Source: Pseudomonas antarctica
GTDB taxonomy: Bacteria; Pseudomonadota; Gammaproteobacteria; Pseudomonadales; Pseudomonadaceae
DNA: 64,000 bases
Direction of reading: 5' to 3'
NCBI RefSeq assembly: GCF_900624995.1
Contig: NZ_UYXQ01000011.1
Span: forward strand, 1 to 64,000
The notes under the pieces were generated by a model that saw nothing but the letters and a program-made list of their open reading frames with translations, was not told the DNA's origin and made no database searches. Shown here piece after piece: positions 24,388 to 34,201 of the stretch (position 1 is its first letter; each line of letters begins with the position of its first letter). Both the position numbers and the translations under genes were made by a program.

Positions 24388-27116
24388 CCTCGGGGGACAA
24401 ACTCTTCGGGCGCCTGCTCGGCCGAAGCAGCGCACAGGCCATCGACACCCCTGCCCCGCCATCTGCCGGGCTGCACGTGCTGTTGGACGCACAAGGCCGC
24501 GTACTCGACATCCACGGCACGCTGCGCCCACAACTGGCGCAATACGCTGATTCGCCGCCCCTGCAAGACTTGTTGTGCACCCATAGCGCGGTGGCAGTTG
24601 AGGGCGTTCCTGCGGATTGGCAGCGCCACAGCCTCGATTTGGATTTCCTGGGCGCGGCCGGGCACGTCCTGCATACCCGCGGCACGATTGAGGCCCACGA
24701 TAACGGCTGGCGGCTGCATGCGGTGGATATCGGCGACTTGCTCGGCGGCCGGCGCCTGGCCGAGCAGCGTGAACAGAACCAGCAATTGGCCAGCCTTCTG
24801 AGTGAGCAACTGCGCGTGTGCAGCCTCAGCCGACTGCCCGAGGTGCTCAACGAACAGTTATGCAGCGTGGCGCAGCGCTGGCGCATTCCGTGTGTGGCCC
24901 TTGCGTTGCTCGATCAAGAGGACCAGGGCTGGGTGATCTACAGCCAGTACGCCAACCATGACGCACCGCTGTTCTGGCACACCGGGCAGCGCATCGGCAC
25001 CTGCCTGGACAGCCTCAACGGCACCACCGCGCTGAGTCTGCAGGCGCCGTACGGGCGGGGTGAACATCCGCGCCTGCACAGCGTGTTCGGCAACGCCGAT
25101 GGCTTTCTAGTGCCGTACCGCGATGGCCAAGGCGTCGCCGCGTGGCTGCTGTGCGGCGCCTACAGCGGCCAACCGCAAATGCGTGACCGCGACTGGCTGA
25201 ACCTCGCCGCCGCCCTCGCTGCGCCGCTGCTCAGTCGCCTGCGCGAACAGCGCCACCATCAACAACTGGAGCGCCTGGAAGCCCTGCAAGGCCTGCTGGG
25301 CACCGGCTGGTTTGAGCTGCTGCCTAACAGCGGCGAGATTCAGCTCGCGCCCCAATTGATGCGCAATCTCGGCTCGGAAGAAGCCCCCACCCGGCAAGCC
25401 CTGGACACCTGGCTGGAGCTCATCCACCCCGCCGACCGCCAGGAACTGCACAGCCGCCTGCGCGACCTGCAAACCCTGGGCAAACCCTTGCTCGCCAGCG
25501 TGCGCCTCAACCGTGGCGATGCCGCCCAGCCGCCGACCTGGTATCGCGTGCAGGGCCAAGTGCTGGGCGTGGGTGAGCAACGGCGCTGGGTCGGCTTCAT
25601 GCTCGACATCAGTGACATCAAGAACCAGCAGTTGCAAGCCGACGCCGCCCACGCGCGCCTGGACAACCTGATTGCCAGCTCACCGGCGGTGATCTACGTG
25701 CAACGCTACGTAAACGGTGCGCTGCTGCCGGTGTTTTTCAGTGACAGCCTGCTGCCGCTGCTGGGGCGCACGCTGGCCGAATGCAGCCACGACAGCCTGG
25801 TGCAATGGGTGCATCCCGATGACCGCGACCTGTACTTCCAACGTACGCGCCAACTGCTGCGTGAGGGCAGCGTGCGCAGTCGATATCGTGTGCAGGATAA
25901 ACACGGCGATTACCACTGGCTGCTCGACGAAGCCAAGCTGCTGCGCGACGACCTCGGCGTGCCGGTGGAAGCAATAGGGCTGTGGCTGGACGTCACCGAC
26001 GCGACGCTGGCCGCGCAACAGGTCAAGGACAGCGAAGAGCGCTACCGCATTCTGGTTGAAGACTCCCCGGCGATGATCTGTCGCTACGGCCCGGACCTGA
26101 CCCTGATTTTCGGCAACACGCCATTGGCCAACTATCTGGAATGCCGGCCCGCACAGCTGCGCGGGCTGAACCTGGGTGACTGGTTGTCGGCCGAACAGCG
26201 CGAGGCGTTTGTGCAGCGTATCGGGCAACTGACGCCGGAGTTCCCGGTGAGCACCGCCGAGATCAGCCTGCAACTGCCCGGGCGCGAACATGCCTGGTGG
26301 GTGTGGTCGGACCGCGGCGTGTTCGATGAGCACGGTGCGTTGGTCGAGGTGCAGGCCGTGGGCCGCGACAACACCGAAGTGCGCCGCTCCCAGCAGCAAC
26401 TCACGCAAAGCGCGAAAATGGCCACCCTGGGCGAAATGGCCACGGGCCTGGCGCATGAGATCAACCAGCCGCTGAACGTAATGCGCATGGCCATCGTCAA
26501 TGTGCTCAAGCGCCTGGGCAACGGTGATGCACAGATCGACTACCTCACCGAAAAACTCCAGCGCATCGACGCCCAGGTCCAACGCGCGGCACGGGTGGTG
26601 GACCATATGCGCGTGTTCGGCCGCCGCTCGGAGGTCGAGCAGCAACCCTTCGACCCGGCGCAGGCCGTCGAGGGCACCCTGTCGTTGCTCAGCGAAGGCC
26701 TGCGCGGTAAAGGCGTGGAAGTGCGCCTGACGCAGGCGGATATCCCGGTGCAAGTCAAAGGTTACGTCGACCAGCTTGAGCAAGTGCTGATCAACCTGAT
26801 GGTCAACGCCCGCGACGCCCTGCTGAACCAACGTGAAAACAACCCTGAGCTGCGCCCGTGGATCGCCGTGCACACCGAGCACGACAGCCGTCACGTGCGC
26901 ATCTGGGTCGAGGACAATGGCGGCGGCATTGACCCACGTTTGCTGGAGCGCATTTTCGAACCGTTTTTTACCACCAAGCCGATTGGCGTGGGCACTGGGC
27001 TGGGCCTGTCGGTGAGCTACGGCATTGTGGAAAACATGGGCGGTCGCCTCAGTGTCAGCAACGGCGAACACGGCGCACGGTTTTGTGTGGAACTGCCCAG
27101 GGCCACCGACGCTTAG
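24384..27116 (+). CDS. pprA: PprA sensor histidine kinase
   Basis: A 910-residue kinase without obvious transmembrane segments. The N-terminal sensory half holds a GAF-like region. Three PAS-like modules follow at about residues 300-680 (ending [26 protein letters not shown] and [12 protein letters not shown]). The kinase core has the H-box [14 protein letters not shown] near residue 690, the N-box [10 protein letters not shown], the G1 box VEDNGGGID and the G2 box [11 protein letters not shown]. It should phosphorylate PprB. The start is uncertain: TTG at 24384 overlaps the preceding TGA, has no strong ribosome-binding site, and gives a length close to that recalled for P. aeruginosa PprA (about 925). 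The stop overlaps the convergent tadG stop. Confidence 0.88.
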   Translation: MTSGDKLFGRLLGRSSAQAIDTPAPPSAGLHVLLDAQGRVLDIHGTLRPQLAQYADSPPLQDLLCTHSAVAVEGVPADWQRHSLDLDFLGAAGHVLHTRGTIEAHDNGWRLHAVDIGDLLGGRRLAEQREQNQQLASLLSEQLRVCSLSRLPEVLNEQLCSVAQRWRIPCVALALLDQEDQGWVIYSQYANHDAPLFWHTGQRIGTCLDSLNGTTALSLQAPYGRGEHPRLHSVFGNADGFLVPYRDGQGVAAWLLCGAYSGQPQMRDRDWLNLAAALAAPLLSRLREQRHHQQLERLEALQGLLGTGWFELLPNSGEIQLAPQLMRNLGSEEAPTRQALDTWLELIHPADRQELHSRLRDLQTLGKPLLASVRLNRGDAAQPPTWYRVQGQVLGVGEQRRWVGFMLDISDIKNQQLQADAAHARLDNLIASSPAVIYVQRYVNGALLPVFFSDSLLPLLGRTLAECSHDSLVQWVHPDDRDLYFQRTRQLLREGSVRSRYRVQDKHGDYHWLLDEAKLLRDDLGVPVEAIGLWLDVTDATLAAQQVKDSEERYRILVEDSPAMICRYGPDLTLIFGNTPLANYLECRPAQLRGLNLGDWLSAEQREAFVQRIGQLTPEFPVSTAEISLQLPGREHAWWVWSDRGVFDEHGALVEVQAVGRDNTEVRRSQQQLTQSAKMATLGEMATGLAHEINQPLNVMRMAIVNVLKRLGNGDAQIDYLTEKLQRIDAQVQRAARVVDHMRVFGRRSEVEQQPFDPAQAVEGTLSLLSEGLRGKGVEVRLTQADIPVQVKGYVDQLEQVLINLMVNARDALLNQRENNPELRPWIAVHTEHDSRHVRIWVEDNGGGIDPRLLERIFEPFFTTKPIGVGTGLGLSVSYGIVENMGGRLSVSNGEHGARFCVELPRATDA

Positions 27117-29095
27117 ATCACTAGGTAGGCTTCGCCGGTCTGGCCGCAGGTTAGATTGGCGCCGACGTTCACGTTTGCCAGGCTGATGCCGAGCATGTTC
27201 AGCAGGTTGTTGAGGATCGGGTTGAGCAGCGGGGCCAGCAGGTTATCCACTACGGGGGTGACGATGGCGCTGACGCTGCCGAGCAGCGCCACAACGGTTG
27301 GCGCCAGCGCGCCCAAAGGGTTGCCGCCCGACGGCTGGTAAGCGGTGATGCTCACGCCGTTGAGCGCAGTGGAAAGTCCGCTCACCAGATTGGTAGCCGG
27401 CGCAGCGGCCTGATAGGTCGATGCGAGCCCCACATTAGGTGGCGTAGCAAACGGCGTGGTGCTGGAGAACACCAGATCCTGGATGCTGTTGCTCCCCGCG
27501 ATGTTGCTTTGCACCTGGATCGCAATACCGCCAGCGCCAAACGGCACGCGGGGGTCACACGAGCCGATGCCAAGGATTTTGTGGCAGGTCTGGATGCCGA
27601 GATCAACCAGAGGCATAGGCGCCACGGACATCGGCTGCGTCGATGAAAAAGCATGGGTGATGTTGCCCACGTTAAGCGAAGCTAACGAGGTGGTGGTGTG
27701 GGCCGTCACGCTTTTAGTGCCCGCACTGCCCGTCGGGCAGCTGTAGGCCGTGACATAGCTGCTGGCGCCTCCGGCGTCCAACACGATATTGAGTGGCAGG
27801 TTGCCCGGCAGCACCAGCAAATCCAACTGCTGGCAACCGGCGCCGAGCAAACACAAGGTCGAGTTGATCGTGGTCACCAGATTCAAGCTCAGCAGGCCGC
27901 TGAGCACCGGTGTCAGCGGGCCCACCAGGTTATTCACCGCAGTGGTCAGCCCCGACAAACTGTTCAACACCGGCAAACTCACCGTCACTTGGGTGCGCAC
28001 CTGGGCGGTACGCACGTAAATCGCATTCGGCCCTAGCGGGTTGGCCACAGCGAGCGCCGGGTCACCGATTGCCGACAACTGCGGCGGCTCGATCACTTTG
28101 ATCTGAGTAGTGATATTAGCCAGCCCGAGCACACTCACAGGTAAGGTTGCCGACGCCGCGCTTTGGTTGCTGGACAACTGCACCACGCCTTGAATCAGTT
28201 GGAACACTTGCAGGTTGGCATTCAGCGCCGCAGCCGTAGTGCCTGTCTGTAATTGCAGGATCTTCCCGAGGGTCAGCGGTGCCTGGCTGATGGCGGCGAC
28301 CTTGAGGTTACCCAAGGCCGTTAATACGTCCGCCGTCGCACCGTTGGCGGTCAGCACGGTGATCGCAGCCTGGACCAATTGCGAGGCGGTGACGTTAGTG
28401 CTGAGCAGTTGGGTGTAGTTACCGGCGCTCACCCCCAGGTTGATGGCCAGTTGGTCGAGGTAACTGAGCAGGCTGATATTGGTATTGAGCAAGCCATTCC
28501 AGCCGGCGACCGTCAAGCTGACGTTACCCCCCAAAAAACCGGAAAACAGGCCGTTTAATAAGCTGGCATTGGCGGTATCAACGCTGGCCAAGGTGCTCTT
28601 GATGCTCAGTTGGGCCAAGGTCGGCGTGGGCTTGGCCGCCACTGCCGTGGCCGTCAATACGGTGTTGAGGCTCACCGAGTTACCGGAAAACAACGACCAG
28701 ATGCCACCGGCCACGCTGGTGGTGACGGTTTTGCTGGCGACCACTTGAATGGCTGACGACAGCGCGGGGTTTGCACTGAAGGTGCGCTGGCCCGACGCGG
28801 CGGTGGTCACGGCGCCGCACTGGGTGACCAGGGTGTTGCCGTTACCGACCACGAAATGATTGCGTGCCACACTTTGCCCGGCGTAAGTGGCCGCGCTCAA
28901 GCCCGCCAGGCAAGTGCCATTGCGACTGACGGCTTCCAGCGCCGCAGTGTCCGCCACGCCTTGCAACTTGCGTTTTTCCAGGTACAGGCGGCCGGTGTCG
29001 ACCACCAATAAGGTAAAGGCTAAGACTACAGCCAATACGCCGACGGCCATCAAGCCAATGGCGCCACGCTGCTTGCACTGAAATCGGGGAGACAT
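27113..29095 (-). CDS. tadG: TadG-like Flp pilus assembly protein
   Basis: A 660-residue protein with a short basic N-terminus followed by a hydrophobic segment (GLMAVGVLAVVLAFTLLVVD), then a Tad_N-type region (RLYLEKRKLQGVADTAALEA). A long Ser/Thr/Val/Leu-rich exported domain follows. It has eight or so cysteines in pairs, such as LCLLGAGC and CHKILGIGSC, which could form disulfides. No von Willebrand A motif is obvious. TadG proteins are minor components anchored in the inner membrane. It has its own transcript, convergent with pprA, with a 3-base overlap of stop codons. Confidence 0.85.
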   Translation of the reverse strand: MSPRFQCKQRGAIGLMAVGVLAVVLAFTLLVVDTGRLYLEKRKLQGVADTAALEAVSRNGTCLAGLSAATYAGQSVARNHFVVGNGNTLVTQCGAVTTAASGQRTFSANPALSSAIQVVASKTVTTSVAGGIWSLFSGNSVSLNTVLTATAVAAKPTPTLAQLSIKSTLASVDTANASLLNGLFSGFLGGNVSLTVAGWNGLLNTNISLLSYLDQLAINLGVSAGNYTQLLSTNVTASQLVQAAITVLTANGATADVLTALGNLKVAAISQAPLTLGKILQLQTGTTAAALNANLQVFQLIQGVVQLSSNQSAASATLPVSVLGLANITTQIKVIEPPQLSAIGDPALAVANPLGPNAIYVRTAQVRTQVTVSLPVLNSLSGLTTAVNNLVGPLTPVLSGLLSLNLVTTINSTLCLLGAGCQQLDLLVLPGNLPLNIVLDAGGASSYVTAYSCPTGSAGTKSVTAHTTTSLASLNVGNITHAFSSTQPMSVAPMPLVDLGIQTCHKILGIGSCDPRVPFGAGGIAIQVQSNIAGSNSIQDLVFSSTTPFATPPNVGLASTYQAAAPATNLVSGLSTALNGVSITAYQPSGGNPLGALAPTVVALLGSVSAIVTPVVDNLLAPLLNPILNNLLNMLGISLANVNVGANLTCGQTGEAYLVI

Positions 29096-29177
29096 CGAGC
29101 ACTCCTGTGCCGGCGAATCGCCGAGCGCTTACTCTCCTGGGGTGTTGTTGAGTGTAGACAACAGGCGTGTGATGCGC

Positions 29178-29313
29178 TGATCGTTCCAACGCTCCGCGTG
29201 GGAATGCGGTCACGGACGCTCCGCGTCCGGGTGTTGGCAAACAGCTTGAGTCTTGCGCAATGTGATGCGCAGCGTCACGGGATGCGTTCCCACGCAGAGC
29301 GTGGGAACGATCA
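29178..29313. repeat. 136-base palindromic-ended (MITE-like) repeat
   Basis: The left end TGATCGTTCCAACGCTCCGC and the complement of the right end, TGATCGTTCCCACGCTCTGC, match over about 30 bases with four differences. Another GGACGCTCCGCGTCC palindrome lies inside. It sits between tadG and the DUF4136 gene and codes for nothing. It is of a kind I recall as frequent in fluorescent pseudomonads. Confidence 0.8.
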
Positions 29314-29316
29314 TCT

Positions 29317-29874
29317 TTAATGGGGTGGGTAGTTGGAGAGGATTTTGCTGACGGTGGTGCGGATGGCGTTGTTGCGGTCTTGTGGGTTTGGGCTGCTGGC
29401 CATCATTTGCTCGTCACTGCCACGCCATACCAGCTTGCCGTCTTTGCCGTCCAGCAGGTCGATCTGGAGGGTCGCCACCTTGTAGGAGATGTTGCGCGTT
29501 TCGTTGTACATCGGCCCGCCCCAGTAGCCATTCCACGGGCCGCCCCAGGCACCGCCGTAGTTGGTGGTGACTTGTTGCTGGCGGTCCTCGACGATCAGGT
29601 AGGCCTGTACGTTCAAGTCGGCCTTGGTGCCGGCCGCTGCAGGCCGCAGGCCGCGCTGGTCAAGTTGTTCGCCCACGGCCTGGCGGATGCGCTGCTCGGT
29701 GAGGTCACTCTTGATGCGTGGATCATCCGGGCGGTATTGCAGCGCCGGGTCTTTCCAGGCCCAGTTGCGGTAGGCGCCAAAGTCGCGGCTGGCGTCAAAA
29801 TCGTGGTTGACCTGGTTGGTCTGGCAACCGCCCAGCAACACGACAACAGCAAGTGCAGCAATGCGACGAAACAT
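29317..29874 (-). CDS. DUF4136 lipoprotein
   Basis: A 185-residue lipoprotein: signal peptide MFRRIAALAVVVLLGGC with the lipid-carrying Cys17. The mature domain has the DUF4136 pattern: FGAYRNWAWKDP, RIRQAVGEQLDQRGL, DLNVQAYL, and later IDLLDGKDGKLVWRGS. A Gly/Trp-rich insertion (GGAWGGPWNGYWGG) lies in the middle. The family is probably anchored to the outer membrane and its function is unknown. A paralogue follows upstream at 29919-30521, so this is a tandem pair on one strand. Confidence 0.85.
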   Translation of the reverse strand: MFRRIAALAVVVLLGGCQTNQVNHDFDASRDFGAYRNWAWKDPALQYRPDDPRIKSDLTEQRIRQAVGEQLDQRGLRPAAAGTKADLNVQAYLIVEDRQQQVTTNYGGAWGGPWNGYWGGPMYNETRNISYKVATLQIDLLDGKDGKLVWRGSDEQMMASSPNPQDRNNAIRTTVSKILSNYPPH

Positions 29875-29918
29875 GGTCTATCTCCAAAAGACAATTCAGC
29901 CTGAGATGAGAATAGCGG

Positions 29919-30521
29919 CTAACTGGGTGGATAAGCGCTCATGGCTTTTTGCATTGCCTCGCGCAATGCATCGGCCCGTTCGCTCAGGCTGCCTTGGCTT
30001 GCGGTTTCAGCGCTGGTGCTCCAGACCGGCTGGCGGGTGCGGGCGTCGAACAAGCTGATCCGCGCCACCGCGACCGTCACTTCATAGGTGCGCACCACCG
30101 GCACCGTGTTGTACATGCCGTAGCCGTTGCCATAGCGGTTATAGCCGCCGTAACCGTTGCGATAGTCGTCCTGCACTTGGCGCAGGCGCTTTTCCAGGCG
30201 CACATCCGCACTTACCAGCAGGTCGGGCGGGCGGTTGTCATGCAAGGGGCGCAAGCCGCGCTGGTCGAGGGCGCCGCTGACCGCTTCGGCAACCTGCGCC
30301 GAATCGGCCCAGGCGGTGCCCGGCGGTAGTTGGCCGTTGAGCCAACCCCAACTGCGATAGGCGCCATAGTCGCGCACCGGTGCAGGGTAAGCGCTGGCAT
30401 CAAAGGTGGTAGCCGCCTGGGCCGGAGCCGGCGGCATCGGGGCCGAGGTGGCCACGTAGGGATTGGGGCTGGAGCAGGCGCTCAACCCCACCGATAACAA
30501 GATCAAACAGAGACGACGCAT
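29919..30521 (-). CDS. DUF4136 lipoprotein (paralogue)
   Basis: A 200-residue lipoprotein with signal peptide [16 protein letters not shown] (Cys16). It has a proline/alanine-rich linker, then the same fold as the neighbour: [38 protein letters not shown], and [16 protein letters not shown] Tyr/Gly/Asn-rich loop ([17 protein letters not shown]) takes the place of the Trp/Gly loop of the other copy. The shared domain order suggests an old duplication; function unknown. Confidence 0.84.
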   Translation of the reverse strand: MRRLCLILLSVGLSACSSPNPYVATSAPMPPAPAQAATTFDASAYPAPVRDYGAYRSWGWLNGQLPPGTAWADSAQVAEAVSGALDQRGLRPLHDNRPPDLLVSADVRLEKRLRQVQDDYRNGYGGYNRYGNGYGMYNTVPVVRTYEVTVAVARISLFDARTRQPVWSTSAETASQGSLSERADALREAMQKAMSAYPPS

Positions 30522-30545
30522 TTCGACCTCCGCAGACTGGGCCGC

Positions 30546-31295
30546 TTAAACCGGACGGCAGATCCAGTGCAAATAACGCCCAAGTCCGGCAAAGCTTGGG
30601 TGACGACGATGAGCGAGTTCCATCTCCAACAAATCCTGTAAATCAGCGCGGGCCTGGAATTCCACCGGCATATAGTCGTGGAACACCCGCACGCCACTTT
30701 GGCTTTCGACCTGCCAAAGCCCCTCGAGTTGCGCTGCCAACTCGCGGGGGTCAAGCGGTTGTTGCGGGGTGAGGCTCTGCTTCTCGCCGGCCATGTCGTT
30801 CTTGCGCATTTTGCGGAAATGGCCTTTGAGCAGGTTGCGGTAAATCAGCGCATCGCGGTTGTAGAACGCCAGCGATAGCCAGCCACCGGGCACCGTGAGC
30901 TGGTGCAGCACCGGCAGGATCGCATGGGGCTCGGCCAGCCATTCCAGCACGGCGTGGCACAGCACCAGGTCGTAGGGCTCGGTGAGTTGGCCGAGCAGCT
31001 CTTGCCAGGGCGCATGGATGAAGGTCGCGGTCTGGCCGGCGTCGGCGAAGCGTTGGCGCGCGCCGTCGAGCATAGGTTCGGCGGGCTCGGCCAAGGTCAC
31101 CTGATGGCCGCGTTCGGCCAGCCACAGCGACATATGCCCCAGGCCCGCGCCGATATCCAGCACACGCAACGGGCGGTCCGGCAGGGCTTCGATCAGGTCG
31201 GCCTGCAGCACTGCCAGGCGGATTGCGCCTTTGGCACCGCCGTAGATTTTCTCGGCGAAGCGCGTGGCCAGTTGGTCGAAATGACGGTCACTCAT
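30546..31295 (-). CDS. cmoM: CmoM, tRNA 5-carboxymethoxyuridine methyltransferase
   Basis: A 249-residue class I SAM-dependent methyltransferase. Motif I is VLDIGAGLGHMSLWLAERG near residue 45, the acidic end of strand 2 is VTLAEPAEPML, and motif IV is YDLVLCHAVLEWL. The N-terminal FDQLATRFAEKIYGGAKGAIR and the segment YNRDALIYRNLLKGHF are typical of CmoM (old name SmtA), which makes the methyl ester of wobble cmo5U in tRNA. Its start overlaps the end of the MazG-like gene by 8 bases, so the two are co-transcribed. Confidence 0.88.
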   Translation of the reverse strand: MSDRHFDQLATRFAEKIYGGAKGAIRLAVLQADLIEALPDRPLRVLDIGAGLGHMSLWLAERGHQVTLAEPAEPMLDGARQRFADAGQTATFIHAPWQELLGQLTEPYDLVLCHAVLEWLAEPHAILPVLHQLTVPGGWLSLAFYNRDALIYRNLLKGHFRKMRKNDMAGEKQSLTPQQPLDPRELAAQLEGLWQVESQSGVRVFHDYMPVEFQARADLQDLLEMELAHRRHPSFAGLGRYLHWICRPV

Positions 31296-31596
31296 GGGCG
31301 AACCGCCGTTCGCTGTCGGCCAGTTTGGCGCGCACCACCTCGTTCATGTCCAGGCCCAGCTCACTGCACAGCAACAGCAGGTACAACACGATATCGCCGA
31401 CTTCCTGCCCGGCATGGGCGAGTGTGTCGGCGGGTAGCTGACGCGATTGGTCTTCGGTCAGCCATTGGAAGATTTCCACCAGCTCGGACATTTCCACGCT
31501 GGCAGCCATGGCCAGGTTTTTCGGGCTGTGGAACTGCTTCCAGTCGTTGTTATCGCGGATACGGTGCAGGCGTTCGGTGAGGTGTTCGAGGTTCAT
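31288..31596 (-). CDS. MazG-like nucleotide pyrophosphohydrolase
   Basis: A 102-residue all-alpha NTP pyrophosphohydrolase. The metal-binding pattern is SVEMSELVEIFQWL (EExxE-like) with a second helix EVGDIVLYLLLL (ExxD). It probably hydrolyses non-canonical or modified nucleoside triphosphates. The ATG at 31596 follows AGGAG by 7 bases; a longer frame from 31647 has no site. It is the first gene of a pair with cmoM. Confidence 0.85.
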   Translation of the reverse strand: MNLEHLTERLHRIRDNNDWKQFHSPKNLAMAASVEMSELVEIFQWLTEDQSRQLPADTLAHAGQEVGDIVLYLLLLCSELGLDMNEVVRAKLADSERRFAHE

Positions 31597-31683
31597 GCGG
31601 GGGCTCCTGAAGGTGTATAGCTTCGGGGGGATGAGCATTGAAGGCAAGTTAAACCCTTTGGTGTGCTTGCTCCCGATGGCGAT

Positions 31684-34065
31684 TTAGTCGACGACGCTGA
31701 ATTCGACGCGGGCGGTTTGGCCGGCTTCGTCGAGGACACTGAGTTGGTAGCGGCCCAGTTGTTCGAAGCTGGCGTTGATCGAGTCCTGGTTGGCGCTGTC
31801 CCCCAGTGGCGCGCCGTTGAGGAACCACCAACGTCGGCCGCTGCCGCCCAGTGCCGAGATTTTCAGGCGCAAGGCCTGTTGGCTGGCGGCGGGCAGGCGC
31901 AGTTGGTCGCCTTCGCGTACCCCGACAATAGACAAAGGCGATGAGGCTGCCAACGCCGGCGGTGGGCAATCAGGATCGGCGGGCGGTATTCGCGCTTCGC
32001 GGCGCTCCACCCTTGGCAGCCAAGGCTCCAGCGGCGCGGGCCACAGCGCGATGTTTTTCGACATCGCGCCAGGGCAATGCGCGTCAACCCGCAAGCCTTT
32101 GGCATTGACCCACACGCTTTCCATCAAGCCCACACTCAAAGGCTGATCCAACGCCTGCAAGGTCGGCGGCGTGGTGTTGTCCAGCGTCCAGGCAAACCGT
32201 TGACGGCGGCAGTTGGGGTCGCTACGGCTCATGGGCTGGCCCAACGGCCAACAGATCGCCGCCACGCCGACATTGGCGGGCACCGGTTTGACGGGCGCGC
32301 TGATCCCGCGCTGGCTGTCGCGGTTGGTCAGCACGTCGTGCACCTGCAACATCAACGGCGCCGCCGAGGCCAGGCCGAACTGCCCCGGCACCGGTGTGCC
32401 ATCGGGTCGGCCGATCCACACGCCGATCAAGTAGCGCGGCCCCACGCCAATTGCCCAGGCATCGCGAAAACCGTAGCTGGTGCCGGTTTTCCAGGCCAGC
32501 ACCGGGCGCTGCACCAGCTCGGCACGCGGGTCGCGGTCGGGCCGCGCCTGCCCGCTGAGGATGCGCCGCACAATCCAGGCGGACCCTGGCGACAGTAAAG
32601 GCCGTTCTTTGAGCGTATCGTCCGGCTGTAATCGAATAGCGGCACTCCTGCCGTCGCGGGCAAACGCGCTGTAACCGCTGACTAAGTCTTCCAGGCGGCT
32701 GCCCGCGCCGCCCAGGATCAGCGCCAGGTTCGGTTCGGCCAATGCGGGCAGCGCCAAGGGCACGCCGCCGATGCGCATTTCGGCGGCAAACCGCTTCGGC
32801 CCGTAGGCTTCCAGTAGCTGCACCGCCGGCAGGTTCAGCGAACTGGAAAGCGCCGTGCTCGCCGGCACCGCGCCGCTGAAGCCCATCGAAAAGTTACCCG
32901 GACGGTAATCGCCATAGCGCCGGGGCACGTCCTGCAACAGCGACTCGGAGTGGATCAAACCATCGTCCAGCGCCATGCCATAAAGAAAGGGTTTCAAGGT
33001 GGAGCCGGGCGAGCGCAGCGCGCTGATCATGTCCACGTGGCCGAAGCGCTTGGCGTCATTGATATCCACCGAGCCGAGATAAGCGCGCACAGCCATGCTT
33101 TCTTCTTCTACCACCAAAATGGCAGCGGAGGTGTGTTCCGGCAGCCGCGCACGCCAGCCCAGCAGCAAGTCTTCAAGACGGCGTTGCAGGGTGGCATCCA
33201 GAGTGGTGCGGATCAGCGGCGGGCTGTCGGGGCGGTTCAGACGGCGGGCGAGCAAGGGCGCCAGGCTCGGCTCCAGGCGCGGGGCCAGCAGCAACGGTTC
33301 TTCCAGGGCTTCATCCACGGCCGATTGCGGCCACACCTGAAATTCAGCGAGGCGGCGCAGCACTTTGTCGCGGGCCTGCTGGGCGCGTTGCGGGTGGCGA
33401 TCCGGGCGCAGGCGGCTCGGCGCCTGGGGCAATACCGCGAGCAACGAGGCTTCGGCGTGGGTCAGCTGGGCCGGGGACTTGCCCAAATATGCCCAACTGG
33501 CTGCCGCCACGCCTTGCAATGTGCCACCGAACGGCGCGCGATTCAGGTACAGGTTAAGAATCTCGTCCTTGGACAAATGCCATTCCAACTGCGCGGTGCG
33601 CCACAGTTGACGCAGCTTGCCGTGAAAGGTCCGCGAATGCGGGTCAAGCAAGCGCGCCACTTGCATCGACAAAGTGCTGCCGCCCGACACCACGCGTGCG
33701 CCGGCCAGGTTCTGCCAGGTCGCCCGCATCAGCGCCAACGGGTTCACGCCAGGGTGTTCATAGAACCAACGGTCCTCGTAAGTGAGCAGCGCCTCCAAGT
33801 AATACGGCGACACTTCGCTGGTCTGCACCGGATAACGCCACACACCATTGGCATCGGCAAAGCGCCACAACGGCGTGCCATCCTCAGCCAGCACCACCCG
33901 AGCCAAATCATCCTTGGGCAGCGGCAACGGCCAAATCCGATCAGCCAGCCACAACAGCGCAATCAGCAACAACACAACACCCACGGCCACGCGCAGTAAA
34001 TGTGGGAGCTGGCTTGTCGGGTCGCCGCATCGCTGCGATGACGGCCTATCAGTCAACGCACTCAC
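31684..34065 (-). CDS. pbpC: penicillin-binding protein 1C (PbpC)
   Basis: A bifunctional class A penicillin-binding protein. It has one N-terminal membrane helix (VVLLLIALLWLADRIWPL). The glycosyltransferase domain has EDRWFYEHPGVNPLALMRA and GGSTLSMQVARLL. The transpeptidase domain has SxxK (SPGSTLKPF), SxN (SSSLN) and KTG (WKTGTSYG). The C-terminal BiPBP_C domain (residues about 700-793) is diagnostic for PbpC. The start is uncertain. The longest frame (GTG at 34065, 793 residues) encodes a polar leader that is a REP sequence. A GTG at 33990 would give 768 residues starting at the membrane helix. PbpC commonly travels with the alpha-2-macroglobulin encoded at 34634-39529. Confidence 0.92.
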   Translation of the reverse strand: MSALTDRPSSQRCGDPTSQLPHLLRVAVGVVLLLIALLWLADRIWPLPLPKDDLARVVLAEDGTPLWRFADANGVWRYPVQTSEVSPYYLEALLTYEDRWFYEHPGVNPLALMRATWQNLAGARVVSGGSTLSMQVARLLDPHSRTFHGKLRQLWRTAQLEWHLSKDEILNLYLNRAPFGGTLQGVAAASWAYLGKSPAQLTHAEASLLAVLPQAPSRLRPDRHPQRAQQARDKVLRRLAEFQVWPQSAVDEALEEPLLLAPRLEPSLAPLLARRLNRPDSPPLIRTTLDATLQRRLEDLLLGWRARLPEHTSAAILVVEEESMAVRAYLGSVDINDAKRFGHVDMISALRSPGSTLKPFLYGMALDDGLIHSESLLQDVPRRYGDYRPGNFSMGFSGAVPASTALSSSLNLPAVQLLEAYGPKRFAAEMRIGGVPLALPALAEPNLALILGGAGSRLEDLVSGYSAFARDGRSAAIRLQPDDTLKERPLLSPGSAWIVRRILSGQARPDRDPRAELVQRPVLAWKTGTSYGFRDAWAIGVGPRYLIGVWIGRPDGTPVPGQFGLASAAPLMLQVHDVLTNRDSQRGISAPVKPVPANVGVAAICWPLGQPMSRSDPNCRRQRFAWTLDNTTPPTLQALDQPLSVGLMESVWVNAKGLRVDAHCPGAMSKNIALWPAPLEPWLPRVERREARIPPADPDCPPPALAASSPLSIVGVREGDQLRLPAASQQALRLKISALGGSGRRWWFLNGAPLGDSANQDSINASFEQLGRYQLSVLDEAGQTARVEFSVVD
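34002..34050. repeat. REP sequence overlapping the pbpC 5' end
   Basis: TGTGGGAGCTGGCTTGTCGG followed by a CGCATCGCTGCGATG palindrome, the same family as other REPs in this window. It falls inside the longest pbpC reading frame, where it would encode residues about 6-21. Confidence 0.75.
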
Positions 34066-34201
34066 AACTGCCCCACCACGCCCACAACAAATCGCAAATT
34101 CAACACCGCAAACCTCTATGCTTCATGGAACTAGCCGCGACCCATCGCGACCAAAGGCTCAGTGCTGGCAATTTCGTCCACTTATTCATCGAGACACACC
34201 T

